Assembly: GCA_013812985.1 (NCBI GenBank)
Contig: JACCSN010000572.1
Coordinates: 1 to 6,027 of the forward strand
Source: Hyphomicrobiales bacterium
GTDB lineage: Bacteria; Pseudomonadota; Alphaproteobacteria; Rhizobiales; Afifellaceae
Direction of reading: 5' to 3'
DNA: 6,027 bases
The position numbers and the translations under genes were made by a program. Below the pieces are notes generated by a model. The model worked only from the letters and a program-made list of their open reading frames with translations. It had not been told where the DNA came from and ran no database searches. Positions 1 through 6,027 of this stretch are shown in pieces (position 1 is the stretch's first letter; each line of letters starts with the position of its first letter).

Positions 1-1806
1 CGCCATCGCCTCTTCCGCATCATCGACGAGGCGGTGATCACGCTGAAGCATGTCTCGGGCAGCGCCATCACCAATGAAGGCCACGACCTCATGGTGTCGC
101 TCTACAGGGCGGACGGGACGCTGCTGATGGGCGGCGTCGGCTTTCTGCACCATCTGACGAGCGCCGCCGAAGCCTGCAAGTCGATCATCCGCCGGTTCGA
201 GGGGCGTATCCGCGAAGGCGACGTGTTCCTGCTCAACGATCCCTATACGGCCGCGCTGCACACCTCCGACATCTACCTGGTCGCGCCAATCCATTTCCAG
301 GGCGAGCTGATCGCCTGGAGCGCCTGCTTCGTGCATGTCTACGACATCGGCGCGATGAACCCGGGCGGGTTCAGCCCGCAATCGGTCGACATCTTCACCG
401 AAGGATTCTCCTCGCCGGGCATCAAGATCGTCGACCAGGGCGAGATGGTCCAGGACGTGATCGACACGCTCCTGAACATGGTCCGCTCGCCCGAGATGGT
501 GATGCTCGACCTGCGCTCGATGATTGCCTGCAACAACGTCGCCCGCGACCGCATGCAGGCGCTGATCGGGAAATACGGCCCCGAGACGGTCGATAGTGCT
601 TGCGCCGAGCTGATCCGCTTGTCCGAGGAGCTGTTCCGCGCCCGGTTGCGCCAACTGCCGGACGGCTCATGGCGCTCGCGGCAATATCTGGACGTGAACG
701 GTGAGACCGCCACCGTCGCGCTGACCATGACCAAGACGGACGACCGCCTGGTCTTCGACTTCTCCGAGTCGAGCCAGCAGAGCCGGTTCGCGATTAATTG
801 CACCAAATGGGCGTCGCTGGGCGGGCTGTTCGCGCCGTTGTTCCCGCTCTTGTGCTACGACATTACGTGGAACGAAGGGGTGATCCGTCCGGTCGAGATG
901 ATCGCCCCGGAGGGCCTCATCGTCAATTGCCGGCGGCCGGCGCCGGTCTCGGTCGCCACCGTGGCCGCCATCCAGTCGGTCAACAACGCCGCCTGCACCA
1001 CGATCGGCAAGATGCTGGCGGCCAGCGATACGTTCCGTGACCAGGCGACCGCCGTCTGGCACGCCAACCACTTCGCCATCTTCAAGTTCGGCCGCAACCA
1101 GAAGGGCGGCGAATCGATCGGCATCCTGACCGAGACGTTCGCCGGCGCCGGCGGGGCGCGTTCGTTTGCCGATGGCGTCGATATCGGCGGTGAGATCCCC
1201 AACCCGATCTCGCGCATGGCCAATGTCGAGACCGTCGAGGCGGCCTTCCCCGTGCGCTACCTGTTCCGCCGGCGCGTCGTCGATTCCGGCGGCCCCGGCC
1301 GGTGGCGCGGCGGCACCGGGGGCGAGCTTGCGCTGGTGCCGCACAAGGCGCCCGACGGCGGCATTCATTACGTGGTGTCCGGCAAGGGCGCTCGCCATCC
1401 GATGAGCGAGGGGCTGGCCGGCGGCTATCCGGGCGCCCCCAACGCCTATATTTGGGTGCACAACAACGAAGCGAACCAGCCGGAAGCCTCCGCCGACTGG
1501 CAGCACGGCGACGACATCGACGCCATGCCGGGGCAGCAGGAGCGCATCTCGTGGGGCGTGTTCCCGCTGATGGGCAAGGACGCGCTTTATGTTCGCTGGA
1601 ACGGCGGCGGCGGCTATGGCGATCCGCTCGACCGCGAGCCCGAACGCGTGGTCGCCGACATAGCCGCGTCTGTCGTCAGCCGGGACGCGGCGCGCGATAT
1701 CTATGGAGTCGCCGTGACGCAGGGCGGCGCTCTGGACGCCGGTGAGACCGATCGGTTGCGCCGGCAGATTCGCGCCGAGCGCCTGAACATGGAGGCGGCT
1801 GAGTGA
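1..1806 (+). CDS. hyuB: Hydantoinase B/oxoprolinase (HyuB) family subunit, 5'-truncated by the window edge
   Basis: This is a large catalytic subunit of the HyuA/HyuB superfamily (ATP-dependent N-methylhydantoinase, 5-oxoprolinase, acetone carboxylase alpha). The frame is open from base 1. The residues before the GTG at 34 (RHRLFRIIDEA) match the usual HyuB N-terminus, so 34 is internal and only about 10 residues are missing. Counting from that GTG, visible family hallmarks are NDP at 68-70, HxxD at 76-79, HVYDIGAMNPGG from 101 (a second HxxD, H101/D104, probable metal ligands), GGPGRWRGGTGG at 419-429, and the C-terminal WNGGGGYGDP at 522-531. Total length of about 610 aa fits HyuB rather than the longer (about 770 aa) acetone carboxylase alpha. 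These enzymes pair with an ATP-binding HyuA, which is not in the window and is probably upstream. The stop overlaps the next gene by 4 bases. Family is certain; substrate and reaction (ring opening or carboxylation) are not determined. Confidence 0.93.
   Translation, partial: RHRLFRIIDEAVITLKHVSGSAITNEGHDLMVSLYRADGTLLMGGVGFLHHLTSAAEACKSIIRRFEGRIREGDVFLLNDPYTAALHTSDIYLVAPIHFQGELIAWSACFVHVYDIGAMNPGGFSPQSVDIFTEGFSSPGIKIVDQGEMVQDVIDTLLNMVRSPEMVMLDLRSMIACNNVARDRMQALIGKYGPETVDSACAELIRLSEELFRARLRQLPDGSWRSRQYLDVNGETATVALTMTKTDDRLVFDFSESSQQSRFAINCTKWASLGGLFAPLFPLLCYDITWNEGVIRPVEMIAPEGLIVNCRRPAPVSVATVAAIQSVNNAACTTIGKMLAASDTFRDQATAVWHANHFAIFKFGRNQKGGESIGILTETFAGAGGARSFADGVDIGGEIPNPISRMANVETVEAAFPVRYLFRRRVVDSGGPGRWRGGTGGELALVPHKAPDGGIHYVVSGKGARHPMSEGLAGGYPGAPNAYIWVHNNEANQPEASADWQHGDDIDAMPGQQERISWGVFPLMGKDALYVRWNGGGGYGDPLDREPERVVADIAASVVSRDAARDIYGVAVTQGGALDAGETDRLRRQIRAERLNMEAAE
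1791..1795 (+). promoter_or_regulatory. Shine-Dalgarno site for the zinc-ribbon gene
   Basis: GGAGG lies inside the end of the hyuB frame, 7 bases before the GTG at 1803. This ideal spacing supports the unusual GTG start and translational coupling through the GTGA start/stop overlap. Confidence 0.7.
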
Positions 1807-2078
1807 CGCAATCCGTTTCACCCGCGCTTGTCGCCGATGGCGGCTCCACAAGCTGCCGGCGCTGCGGGCACCGGTTCGGGTCCTCCGGCGAGAGCTGGAA
1901 GGCAGCCGCTCGCGTGCGCGAGGTGCCGCTGCACCGCGTAGGCAAGGCGTTCGACACCGGGACAGGGGACGGGGCGGTGCGCCTTCGGCATTTCTATTGC
2001 CCGAATTGCGCGACCCTGCTCGACACGGAAACCGCGCTGGAAGGCAATCCTTTCCTCGACGACCGCGTCGGCGTGTGA
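1803..2078 (+). CDS. Zinc-ribbon protein resembling acetone carboxylase gamma subunit
   Basis: A 91-residue protein with two CxxC knuckles, C18-RR-C21 and C66-PN-C69, which most likely bind one zinc ion. The sequence around them (CRRCGHRFG at 18-26, then HFYCPNCATLLDTE at 63-76 and a C-terminal NPFLDD) resembles the small gamma subunit of acetone carboxylase and the small proteins encoded beside many HyuA/HyuB pairs. In acetone carboxylase this subunit is structural or accessory in an alpha-beta-gamma complex. Here it probably binds the HyuB-type protein encoded immediately upstream, since the two genes share a GTGA overlap and an internal GGAGG serves the GTG start. No in-frame ATG exists, so GTG is the only credible start. 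A specific role in carboxylation is not shown; it could simply stabilise a hydantoinase-like complex. Confidence 0.82.
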   Translation: MTQSVSPALVADGGSTSCRRCGHRFGSSGESWKAAARVREVPLHRVGKAFDTGTGDGAVRLRHFYCPNCATLLDTETALEGNPFLDDRVGV

Positions 2079-2091
2079 GCGGGTGGGAACG

Positions 2092-2691
2092 ATGACCGGC
2101 GATCCGGAATACATCCCCGAAGGTAGGCGCGAACGCGACAGCACGGTGGGCCAGCGCCTGCGCGAACTGCGCAAGGAGCGCGGCCTCAGCATCGCCGTTC
2201 TGGCGAAGGCTTCGGGTGTCCCGGGAAGCACCATCAGCAAAATCGAGAACGGGCAGCTTAATCCGAGCCTGGTGCACGCCATCAATCTTGCCTCGGCGCT
2301 GGACGCCAATCTTGGCTTCCTGGTCAGGCCGCAAGACGCGCACGCGGATTTCGTCGTCCATCGCAAGGTGCTGCGCGACGCAATCCGCTATCCGGAGCTT
2401 GCCCTGGAGTTGCAGGATCTGAGCTGCGATTCCTCGCGCGGCATCCTGGAAGCGCGGATCGGCCGGATCGGCCCCGGCGCGCACTCGGGCAAGGAAGGCA
2501 TGCGCCATAAAGGCGAGGAATTGTGCCACGTGCTCGAGGGCCGGCTCCGCTACGAACTTCAGGACGAAACGATCGTGTTGGAGAAGGGCGGGACGCTCCA
2601 CTTCAAGTGCGATCGGCCGCATCGCTGGGTCAACGAGGCCGAGGGCGAGACAACGGTGCTTTGGGTGTTCTCCGACGGCCTGTCCTTCTGA
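2092..2691 (+). CDS. XRE-family transcriptional regulator with C-terminal cupin sensor domain
   Basis: A DNA-binding regulator of 199 aa from the ATG at 2092. A GTG at 2083 would add three residues, but it lies only 4 bases after the upstream stop and has no ribosome site, whereas the ATG follows a purine-rich GGGTGGGAA. The N-terminal helix-turn-helix spans about residues 19-78 (VGQRLRELRKERGLS, then the recognition segment around STISKIENGQLNPS). The C-terminal half, about 120-197, is a single cupin barrel with a HKGEELCHVLEG-type first motif and a GGTLHFKCDRPHRWVN second motif. Members of this architecture commonly regulate adjacent catabolic or transport genes in response to a small metabolite, often an amino acid, amine or related compound. 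Its place inside the operon suggests local control of these genes. Whether it represses or activates, and its ligand, cannot be read from the sequence. Confidence 0.92.
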   Translation: MTGDPEYIPEGRRERDSTVGQRLRELRKERGLSIAVLAKASGVPGSTISKIENGQLNPSLVHAINLASALDANLGFLVRPQDAHADFVVHRKVLRDAIRYPELALELQDLSCDSSRGILEARIGRIGPGAHSGKEGMRHKGEELCHVLEGRLRYELQDETIVLEKGGTLHFKCDRPHRWVNEAEGETTVLWVFSDGLSF

Positions 2692-2701
2692 CCGAATCCA
2701 C

Positions 2702-2710
2702 GAGAGGTGA
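2702..2710 (+). promoter_or_regulatory. Shine-Dalgarno site deciding the cysteine hydrolase start
   Basis: GAGAGGTGA sits 5 bases before the ATG at 2716. The alternative GTG start at 2707 lies inside this ribosome-binding sequence, so the ATG is preferred. Confidence 0.7.
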
Positions 2711-2715
2711 CTGGG

Positions 2716-3417
2716 ATGCACAACATTTCCATACGTGAGGAAATCGTCGAGCGGGTGATGAAGCGGCGCGGCCGCTTTCATCTCTTCGACCGTCTCGATC
2801 CGCAGCGGACGGCGCTCGTCGTGATCGACATGCAGGCGACGTTCTGCCAGGAAGGCGCGCCCGCCGAGGTGCCCGGCTCGCGCGACATCGTCGCCCCGAT
2901 CAACCGGCTGGCCGGCCATCTTCGCGCGCTCGGCGGCCGGATCATCTGGGTCAACCACGCCAACACTTCGACACCGACGGGCACGGACTGGAACAGCTTT
3001 TTCGAGAATTTCGTTTCCGACAACATCCGCGAGCGAACGATCGCCAGCCTCTCGCCCGGCGATCCCGGCCAGGAGCTCTGGTCCGAGCTCGACGCGCACG
3101 AGGACGACCTGCGGATCATCAAGAACCGCTACAGCGCCCTCATTCCCGGCAGCTCACCGCTGGAGCGCATCGTCAGAAGCCTCGGCATCGACACGCTGCT
3201 GATCGCCGGCACGAAGACGAATGTGTGCTGCGAGGCCACCGCTCGCGACGCCATGATGATGGACTTCCGGGTGGTCATGCTGTCGGATGCGACCGCCGCC
3301 CTGTCCGACGAGGAGCACCGCGCGACGCTTGAAAACATCATCCAGCAGTTCGGCGACGTGATGACCTGCGCCGAAGCGATGCACTGTCTCGACGCCGGCC
3401 GCACCGCTCCGGTTTAA
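2716..3417 (+). CDS. Cysteine hydrolase, isochorismatase-like family (N-carbamoylsarcosine amidase/ureidoacrylate hydrolase type)
   Basis: A 233-residue cytoplasmic amidohydrolase with the full isochorismatase-like fold signature. The catalytic triad is visible: Asp38 in LVVIDMQATF, Lys136 in IIKNRYSAL, and nucleophile Cys171 in GTKTNVCCEATARDA. The threonines before the cysteine match the usual cis-peptide/oxyanion segment. Family members hydrolyse amide or carbamoyl groups through a thioester, for example N-carbamoylsarcosine, ureidoacrylate (RutB), biuret or nicotinamide. The N-terminal RGRFHLFDRLDP lead-in followed by the DMQ strand is reminiscent of the RutB/carbamoylsarcosine-type branch rather than nicotinamidase; this is an impression, not a search result. 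Next to a HyuB subunit it is well placed to cleave an N-carbamoyl or ureido ring-opening product, releasing ammonia and CO2. It lies 24 bases after the regulator and 30 bases before the binding-protein gene. Family is near certain; substrate is inferred from context. Confidence 0.92.
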   Translation: MHNISIREEIVERVMKRRGRFHLFDRLDPQRTALVVIDMQATFCQEGAPAEVPGSRDIVAPINRLAGHLRALGGRIIWVNHANTSTPTGTDWNSFFENFVSDNIRERTIASLSPGDPGQELWSELDAHEDDLRIIKNRYSALIPGSSPLERIVRSLGIDTLLIAGTKTNVCCEATARDAMMMDFRVVMLSDATAALSDEEHRATLENIIQQFGDVMTCAEAMHCLDAGRTAPV

Positions 3418-3433
3418 CCGTCGTAACCCGTCC

Positions 3434-3440
3434 GGGAGGA
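3434..3440 (+). promoter_or_regulatory. Strong Shine-Dalgarno site for the binding-protein gene
   Basis: GGGAGGA ends 7 bases before the ATG at 3448. It is the best ribosome-binding site in the window, which fits the high expression usually needed for a periplasmic binding protein. Confidence 0.75.
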
Positions 3441-3447
3441 CCCAAGA

Positions 3448-4413
3448 ATGCGTATCCTGACATCATTCGTTGCAGCATTGTTCCTGCTTGCCGGCGCCGC
3501 GTCCGTGTCGGCGCAGACCAAGCGCGTCGCGCTCGTGCTGCCCGGCCCGATCACCGACGGCACCTTCAACTCGGCTGCCCATAACGGCATCGAAGCGGCG
3601 AAGGCGAAATACGACATCGAGGTTTCGGTGCGCGAGAACACCGACTTCGCCCAGATCCCGGAAGTGCTTCGCACCTATGCCGAGGAAGGCTACGACGTGA
3701 TCATCGGGCATGGCTTTCAGTTCGCCGAGCCGGTCCTGGAGATGCATGCGCAATATCCCGACACCTGGTTCATCGTGAACACCGCCCGCGTCCAGGCCGA
3801 GCCGAATGTCGCTTCCTTCGACAACCGCTGGGGCCATGCCGGCTACATCGCCGGCGCGGTCGCGGCGCTCTATTCCAAATCGGGCACCGTCGGGCATATC
3901 GGCGGCATTCCGGTGCCCGTGATCGAGGACTACAATTCCGGCTTCGAGCGCGGCGCCAAGCGCGTCGACCCGGACGTCAAGGTCTTGTCGGCCTATGTCG
4001 GGTCGTTTACCGACATCGCGCGCGGTGCCGAGATCACCACGTCGCTGATCGAGCAGGGGGCCGACGTGGTCACCTCGACGGGCAATGAGAACGTCATCGG
4101 CACGATCCAGGCAGCCCAGAAAGCCGGCGTGCACGCCATCGGCACCGCCTTCGACAGCCACGCAGCGGCGCCCGACACCGTCATCACGACGGCGCTGATC
4201 AACATGGACGTGAACATCGACATGGCGATTGGGCGCATCATCAACGGCACGATCGAGCCGAAAAGCTATATTCTCGGCATTGAAGAGAACGGCATCGGGC
4301 TGGCGCCCTTCCGCAATTTCGAGGACGCCTTTTCGGCCGAAGCGAAGGCGACCATCGAGGAGGTGATCGCCGATGTCCGGGCCGGGAAGATAGAGGAACA
4401 GCAGCAGCCCTGA
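3448..4413 (+). CDS. BMP/Med (PnrA-like) family ABC transporter substrate-binding protein
   Basis: An exported solute-binding protein of 321 aa. It opens with a Sec signal peptide: MR, a hydrophobic core at about 3-18, and a V-S-A cleavage motif that predicts cutting after Ala22. No lipobox cysteine follows, so the mature protein should be free in the periplasm of a Gram-negative cell. The mature part is one Bmp (PnrA-like) domain. It includes the D37-GT-F40-N41 motif near the first strand, the YDVIIGHGFQF segment, AGYIAGAVAAL, and a later GADVVTSTGNEN stretch. Characterised relatives bind purine nucleosides, and other members serve different heterocycles and cofactors. The adjacent gene encodes the matching double ABC ATPase, so this is the binding component of an importer. 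Ligand is unknown; the catabolic neighbours suggest a ureide, cyclic amide or nucleobase-like compound. Confidence 0.94.
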   Translation: MRILTSFVAALFLLAGAASVSAQTKRVALVLPGPITDGTFNSAAHNGIEAAKAKYDIEVSVRENTDFAQIPEVLRTYAEEGYDVIIGHGFQFAEPVLEMHAQYPDTWFIVNTARVQAEPNVASFDNRWGHAGYIAGAVAALYSKSGTVGHIGGIPVPVIEDYNSGFERGAKRVDPDVKVLSAYVGSFTDIARGAEITTSLIEQGADVVTSTGNENVIGTIQAAQKAGVHAIGTAFDSHAAAPDTVITTALINMDVNIDMAIGRIINGTIEPKSYILGIEENGIGLAPFRNFEDAFSAEAKATIEEVIADVRAGKIEEQQQP

Positions 4414-4418
4414 TTTTC

Positions 4419-6020
4419 ATGCAGGGCGAAGCGCCGGTGTCCGCGTCGCAGGATGACCGACGCGCGCCGGTTCTCGCCTTCGAGGGAGTGACGAAGCGCT
4501 TCGGAGCCGTCGTTGCAGCGCGCGACGTGTCATTCCAGGTCATGGCCGGCGAGATCGTCGCGCTGGTCGGCGAGAACGGCGCCGGCAAGTCGACGGTCGT
4601 TAACCTGATCAGCGGCGTGCTGCGCCCGGACGAGGGGCGGCTGCGCTTCGGCGGCGATCCGGTCGACTTCGCCTCGCCCAACGACGCGGTCCGGCGCGGC
4701 GTCGGGGTCGTGCATCAGCACTATACGTTGACGCCGACGCTGAGCGCTCTCAACAACATCGTCCTCGCCATGCCGGAGCTGGGCCTCGGTCCTTTCAGCC
4801 GCAAGCGGCTCCTGGCGCGGGTGGCGCGGATCGCGGACGATCTCGGATTCGGGCTGGATCTGTCGGCGCGCATTGACCAGCTCGACGTGGCGCACCAGCA
4901 GCGGGTCGAGATCGTCAAGGCGCTCTTGCGCGATGTCCGCCTGCTGGTGCTCGACGAGCCCACCGCCGTGCTGGGCCCCGCCGACCGCCGCCAGTTCTTC
5001 GACATGCTCGCCCGGCTCAGGCAACGCGGCGTCGCCATCGTCCTCATCACCCATAAGCTCGACGACGTTTTCAGTATCTGCGAGCGCGCATTGGTGATGC
5101 GCGGCGGCGCGCTTGTCGCGGATCGGCCGACGGCGCAGCTCGATCGTGGCGAGCTGGTCGAGCTGATGATCGGCGAGCGCAATCCGGCGCTGGCGCTCGA
5201 ACTGGCGGGCACGGCGGCTCCAGCGGCGGCGGACTCTCCCGGCGCCACGCTCGGGTGGATCACCGGCCTGACCTTGCTGCGGAGCGACGGTTCGCTTGCG
5301 GTCGAGGGGCTTTCGCTGTCGCTGCATGCCGGTGAAATCCTCGCGGTCGCCGGGGTCGACGGGAACGGCCAGGTCGAACTGATGCGCTGTCTGGCCGGGC
5401 TGGATCGGCCCGATGCCGGGGAAGTGGAGCTCCTCGGCCTGTCAAGCCGGAGCAAGGGGCGCTGGTCGCCGCGGGCGCTGCGCAAGGCCGGCCTGGCGCA
5501 TGTCCCCGCCGACCGCCGCCGCAGCGGAATTCTGGAAGGGCGCGACCTCGCCGACAACCACCTTCTGTGCCGGATGGACGATCCCGGCCTCGTGCGCGGC
5601 GGCTTCATCCGGCGGCGGCGGTTGCGCGACATCGTGGCCGGACTGATCGGCGAATTCAGCGTGAAAGCGACCGGTCCGGGGAACCGCATGGGCGCGCTGT
5701 CGGGAGGCAACCAGCAGAAGCTTGTTCTGGCCCGCGAACTGACCGGCGGGCCGCGCGTGCTACTGGTCGCCTATCCCTCGCGCGGCCTGGATGTGCGCAC
5801 GACGCATTTCCTGCACGACCGCCTGCGGGCGGCGCGCCGCGAGGGCGCCGCCGTGGTGCTGGTGTCGGGCGACCTCGACGAGATCTGGCTGCTCGCCGAC
5901 CGCATCCTGGTGCTAGCGGGCGGCCATGGCTTCGGGCCGGTCACCAAGGCTAGGACCACGCCCGCCCAGATCGGCGGCTGGATGGCGGGACACCGGGACT
6001 CCGAGACGCAGGCGGCGTGA
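4419..6020 (+). CDS. Double-domain ABC transporter ATP-binding protein (BMP/nucleoside- and sugar-import type)
   Basis: A 533-residue importer ATPase with two fused nucleotide-binding domains. Domain 1 (about 18-250) has Walker A GENGAGKST at 51-59, Q-loop Gln100, a degenerate signature LDVAHQQ at 155-161, Walker B with Asp179-Glu180, and switch His212. Domain 2 (about 278-520) has a canonical signature LSGGNQQ at 427-433. Its Walker A is degenerate (GVDGNGQVEL, 312-321, no Lys), its Walker B reads LLVAYPSRGLD at 448-458 without the Asp-Glu pair, and Gly replaces the switch His. This asymmetry is typical of the family. It should energise import of the ligand of the binding protein encoded 5 bases upstream, together with permeases beyond the window. 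The ATG at 4419 has no clear ribosome site and may depend on coupling. A GTG at 4437, with AGGGCGA 7 bases upstream, is an alternative start. Confidence 0.94.
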   Translation: MQGEAPVSASQDDRRAPVLAFEGVTKRFGAVVAARDVSFQVMAGEIVALVGENGAGKSTVVNLISGVLRPDEGRLRFGGDPVDFASPNDAVRRGVGVVHQHYTLTPTLSALNNIVLAMPELGLGPFSRKRLLARVARIADDLGFGLDLSARIDQLDVAHQQRVEIVKALLRDVRLLVLDEPTAVLGPADRRQFFDMLARLRQRGVAIVLITHKLDDVFSICERALVMRGGALVADRPTAQLDRGELVELMIGERNPALALELAGTAAPAAADSPGATLGWITGLTLLRSDGSLAVEGLSLSLHAGEILAVAGVDGNGQVELMRCLAGLDRPDAGEVELLGLSSRSKGRWSPRALRKAGLAHVPADRRRSGILEGRDLADNHLLCRMDDPGLVRGGFIRRRRLRDIVAGLIGEFSVKATGPGNRMGALSGGNQQKLVLARELTGGPRVLLVAYPSRGLDVRTTHFLHDRLRAARREGAAVVLVSGDLDEIWLLADRILVLAGGHGFGPVTKARTTPAQIGGWMAGHRDSETQAA

Positions 6021-6027
6021 TGGCGGG
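6020..6027 (+). CDS. Probable start of the next gene, likely an ABC permease (truncated)
   Basis: An ATG at 6020-6022 overlaps the ATPase stop codon (TGATG), a common sign of translational coupling. Only two full codons (Met-Ala) are present. That it encodes a permease is inferred purely from the usual order of BMP-type importer operons (binding protein, ATPase, two permeases). Nothing in the visible bases shows the function. Confidence 0.4.

Noticed and set aside
34..36. GTG as the start of the hyuB gene
   Set aside because: The frame stays open to base 1 and the preceding residues continue the expected HyuB N-terminal helix, so the true start is upstream of the window.
2692..2715. Possible internal promoter before the cysteine hydrolase
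   Set aside because: The gap is 24 bases and mostly occupied by the ribosome-binding site; no -35/-10 pair is recognisable.
667..3099. Very long open frame on the - strand (about 810 codons) opposite four genes
   Set aside because: Its translation is rich in Arg, Ala, His and Asp with no recognisable domain, and it runs opposite well-supported family genes. Long antisense frames of this kind are a usual by-product of GC-rich coding DNA.
3223..3234. Adjacent cysteines (NVCCEA) at the hydrolase active site as a novelty
   Set aside because: To my knowledge a second Cys after the nucleophile occurs in many members of this family, so it is not distinctive.
3463..4161. Antisense open frame opposite the binding-protein gene
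   Set aside because: Low-complexity Asp/Arg/Gly/His-rich translation without motifs; a shadow of the sense BMP gene.
4392..4420. Possible intrinsic terminator (TTTT run) between binding-protein and ATPase genes
   Set aside because: The T run is only four bases and no stable GC stem directly precedes it; the 5-base gap fits an operon junction.
4530..5710. Two long antisense open frames opposite the ATPase gene
   Set aside because: Composition-biased translations lacking any domain, while the sense strand has full ABC motifs.
1..6027. Mobile elements, CRISPR, tRNA/rRNA or att-like repeats
   Set aside because: No transposase or integrase sequence, no spaced direct repeats, no terminal inverted repeats and no RNA gene signature were seen; nearly every base is in a sense coding frame.

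Overview
The window is a compact, GC-rich (clearly above 60% by eye) stretch of bacterial DNA. Six genes, and the likely first bases of a seventh, all read on the + strand with overlaps or gaps of at most about 30 bases. The GC-rich codon use, the Sec-type signal peptide without a lipobox, and the gene families suggest a proteobacterium. A soil or plant-associated alphaproteobacterium (Hyphomicrobiales/Rhizobiales type) is my best guess, but it is inference and no taxonomic marker gene is present.

Layout: (1) 1-1806 is the nearly complete 3' part of a hydantoinase B/oxoprolinase (HyuB) family subunit; only about 10 N-terminal residues seem to be missing. (2) 1803-2078 is a small double-CxxC zinc-ribbon protein resembling the acetone carboxylase gamma subunit, overlapping the HyuB stop. 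(3) 2092-2691 is an XRE-type helix-turn-helix regulator with a C-terminal cupin domain. (4) 2716-3417 is a cysteine hydrolase of the isochorismatase-like family with an intact Asp-Lys-Cys triad. (5) 3448-4413 is an exported BMP/Med-family (PnrA-like) substrate-binding protein. (6) 4419-6020 is a double-domain ABC ATPase of the nucleoside/sugar-import type. At 6020 an ATG overlapping the ATPase stop probably begins the permease gene, which runs off the window.

Working model (inference): this is one operon for uptake and breakdown of a small nitrogenous compound, perhaps a cyclic amide or ureide such as a hydantoin or pyrimidine derivative. The BMP protein, ATPase and off-window permeases would import it. 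The HyuB-type enzyme, with a HyuA partner probably encoded upstream and the zinc-ribbon subunit, would activate or open it using ATP. The cysteine hydrolase would cleave a resulting carbamoyl or amide group. The XRE-cupin protein would sense the substrate or an intermediate. The zinc-ribbon subunit leaves open an acetone-carboxylase-like carboxylation instead of ring hydrolysis. No mobile element, CRISPR array, RNA gene, convincing promoter or intrinsic terminator was seen, and no gene-free stretch is longer than about 30 bases.
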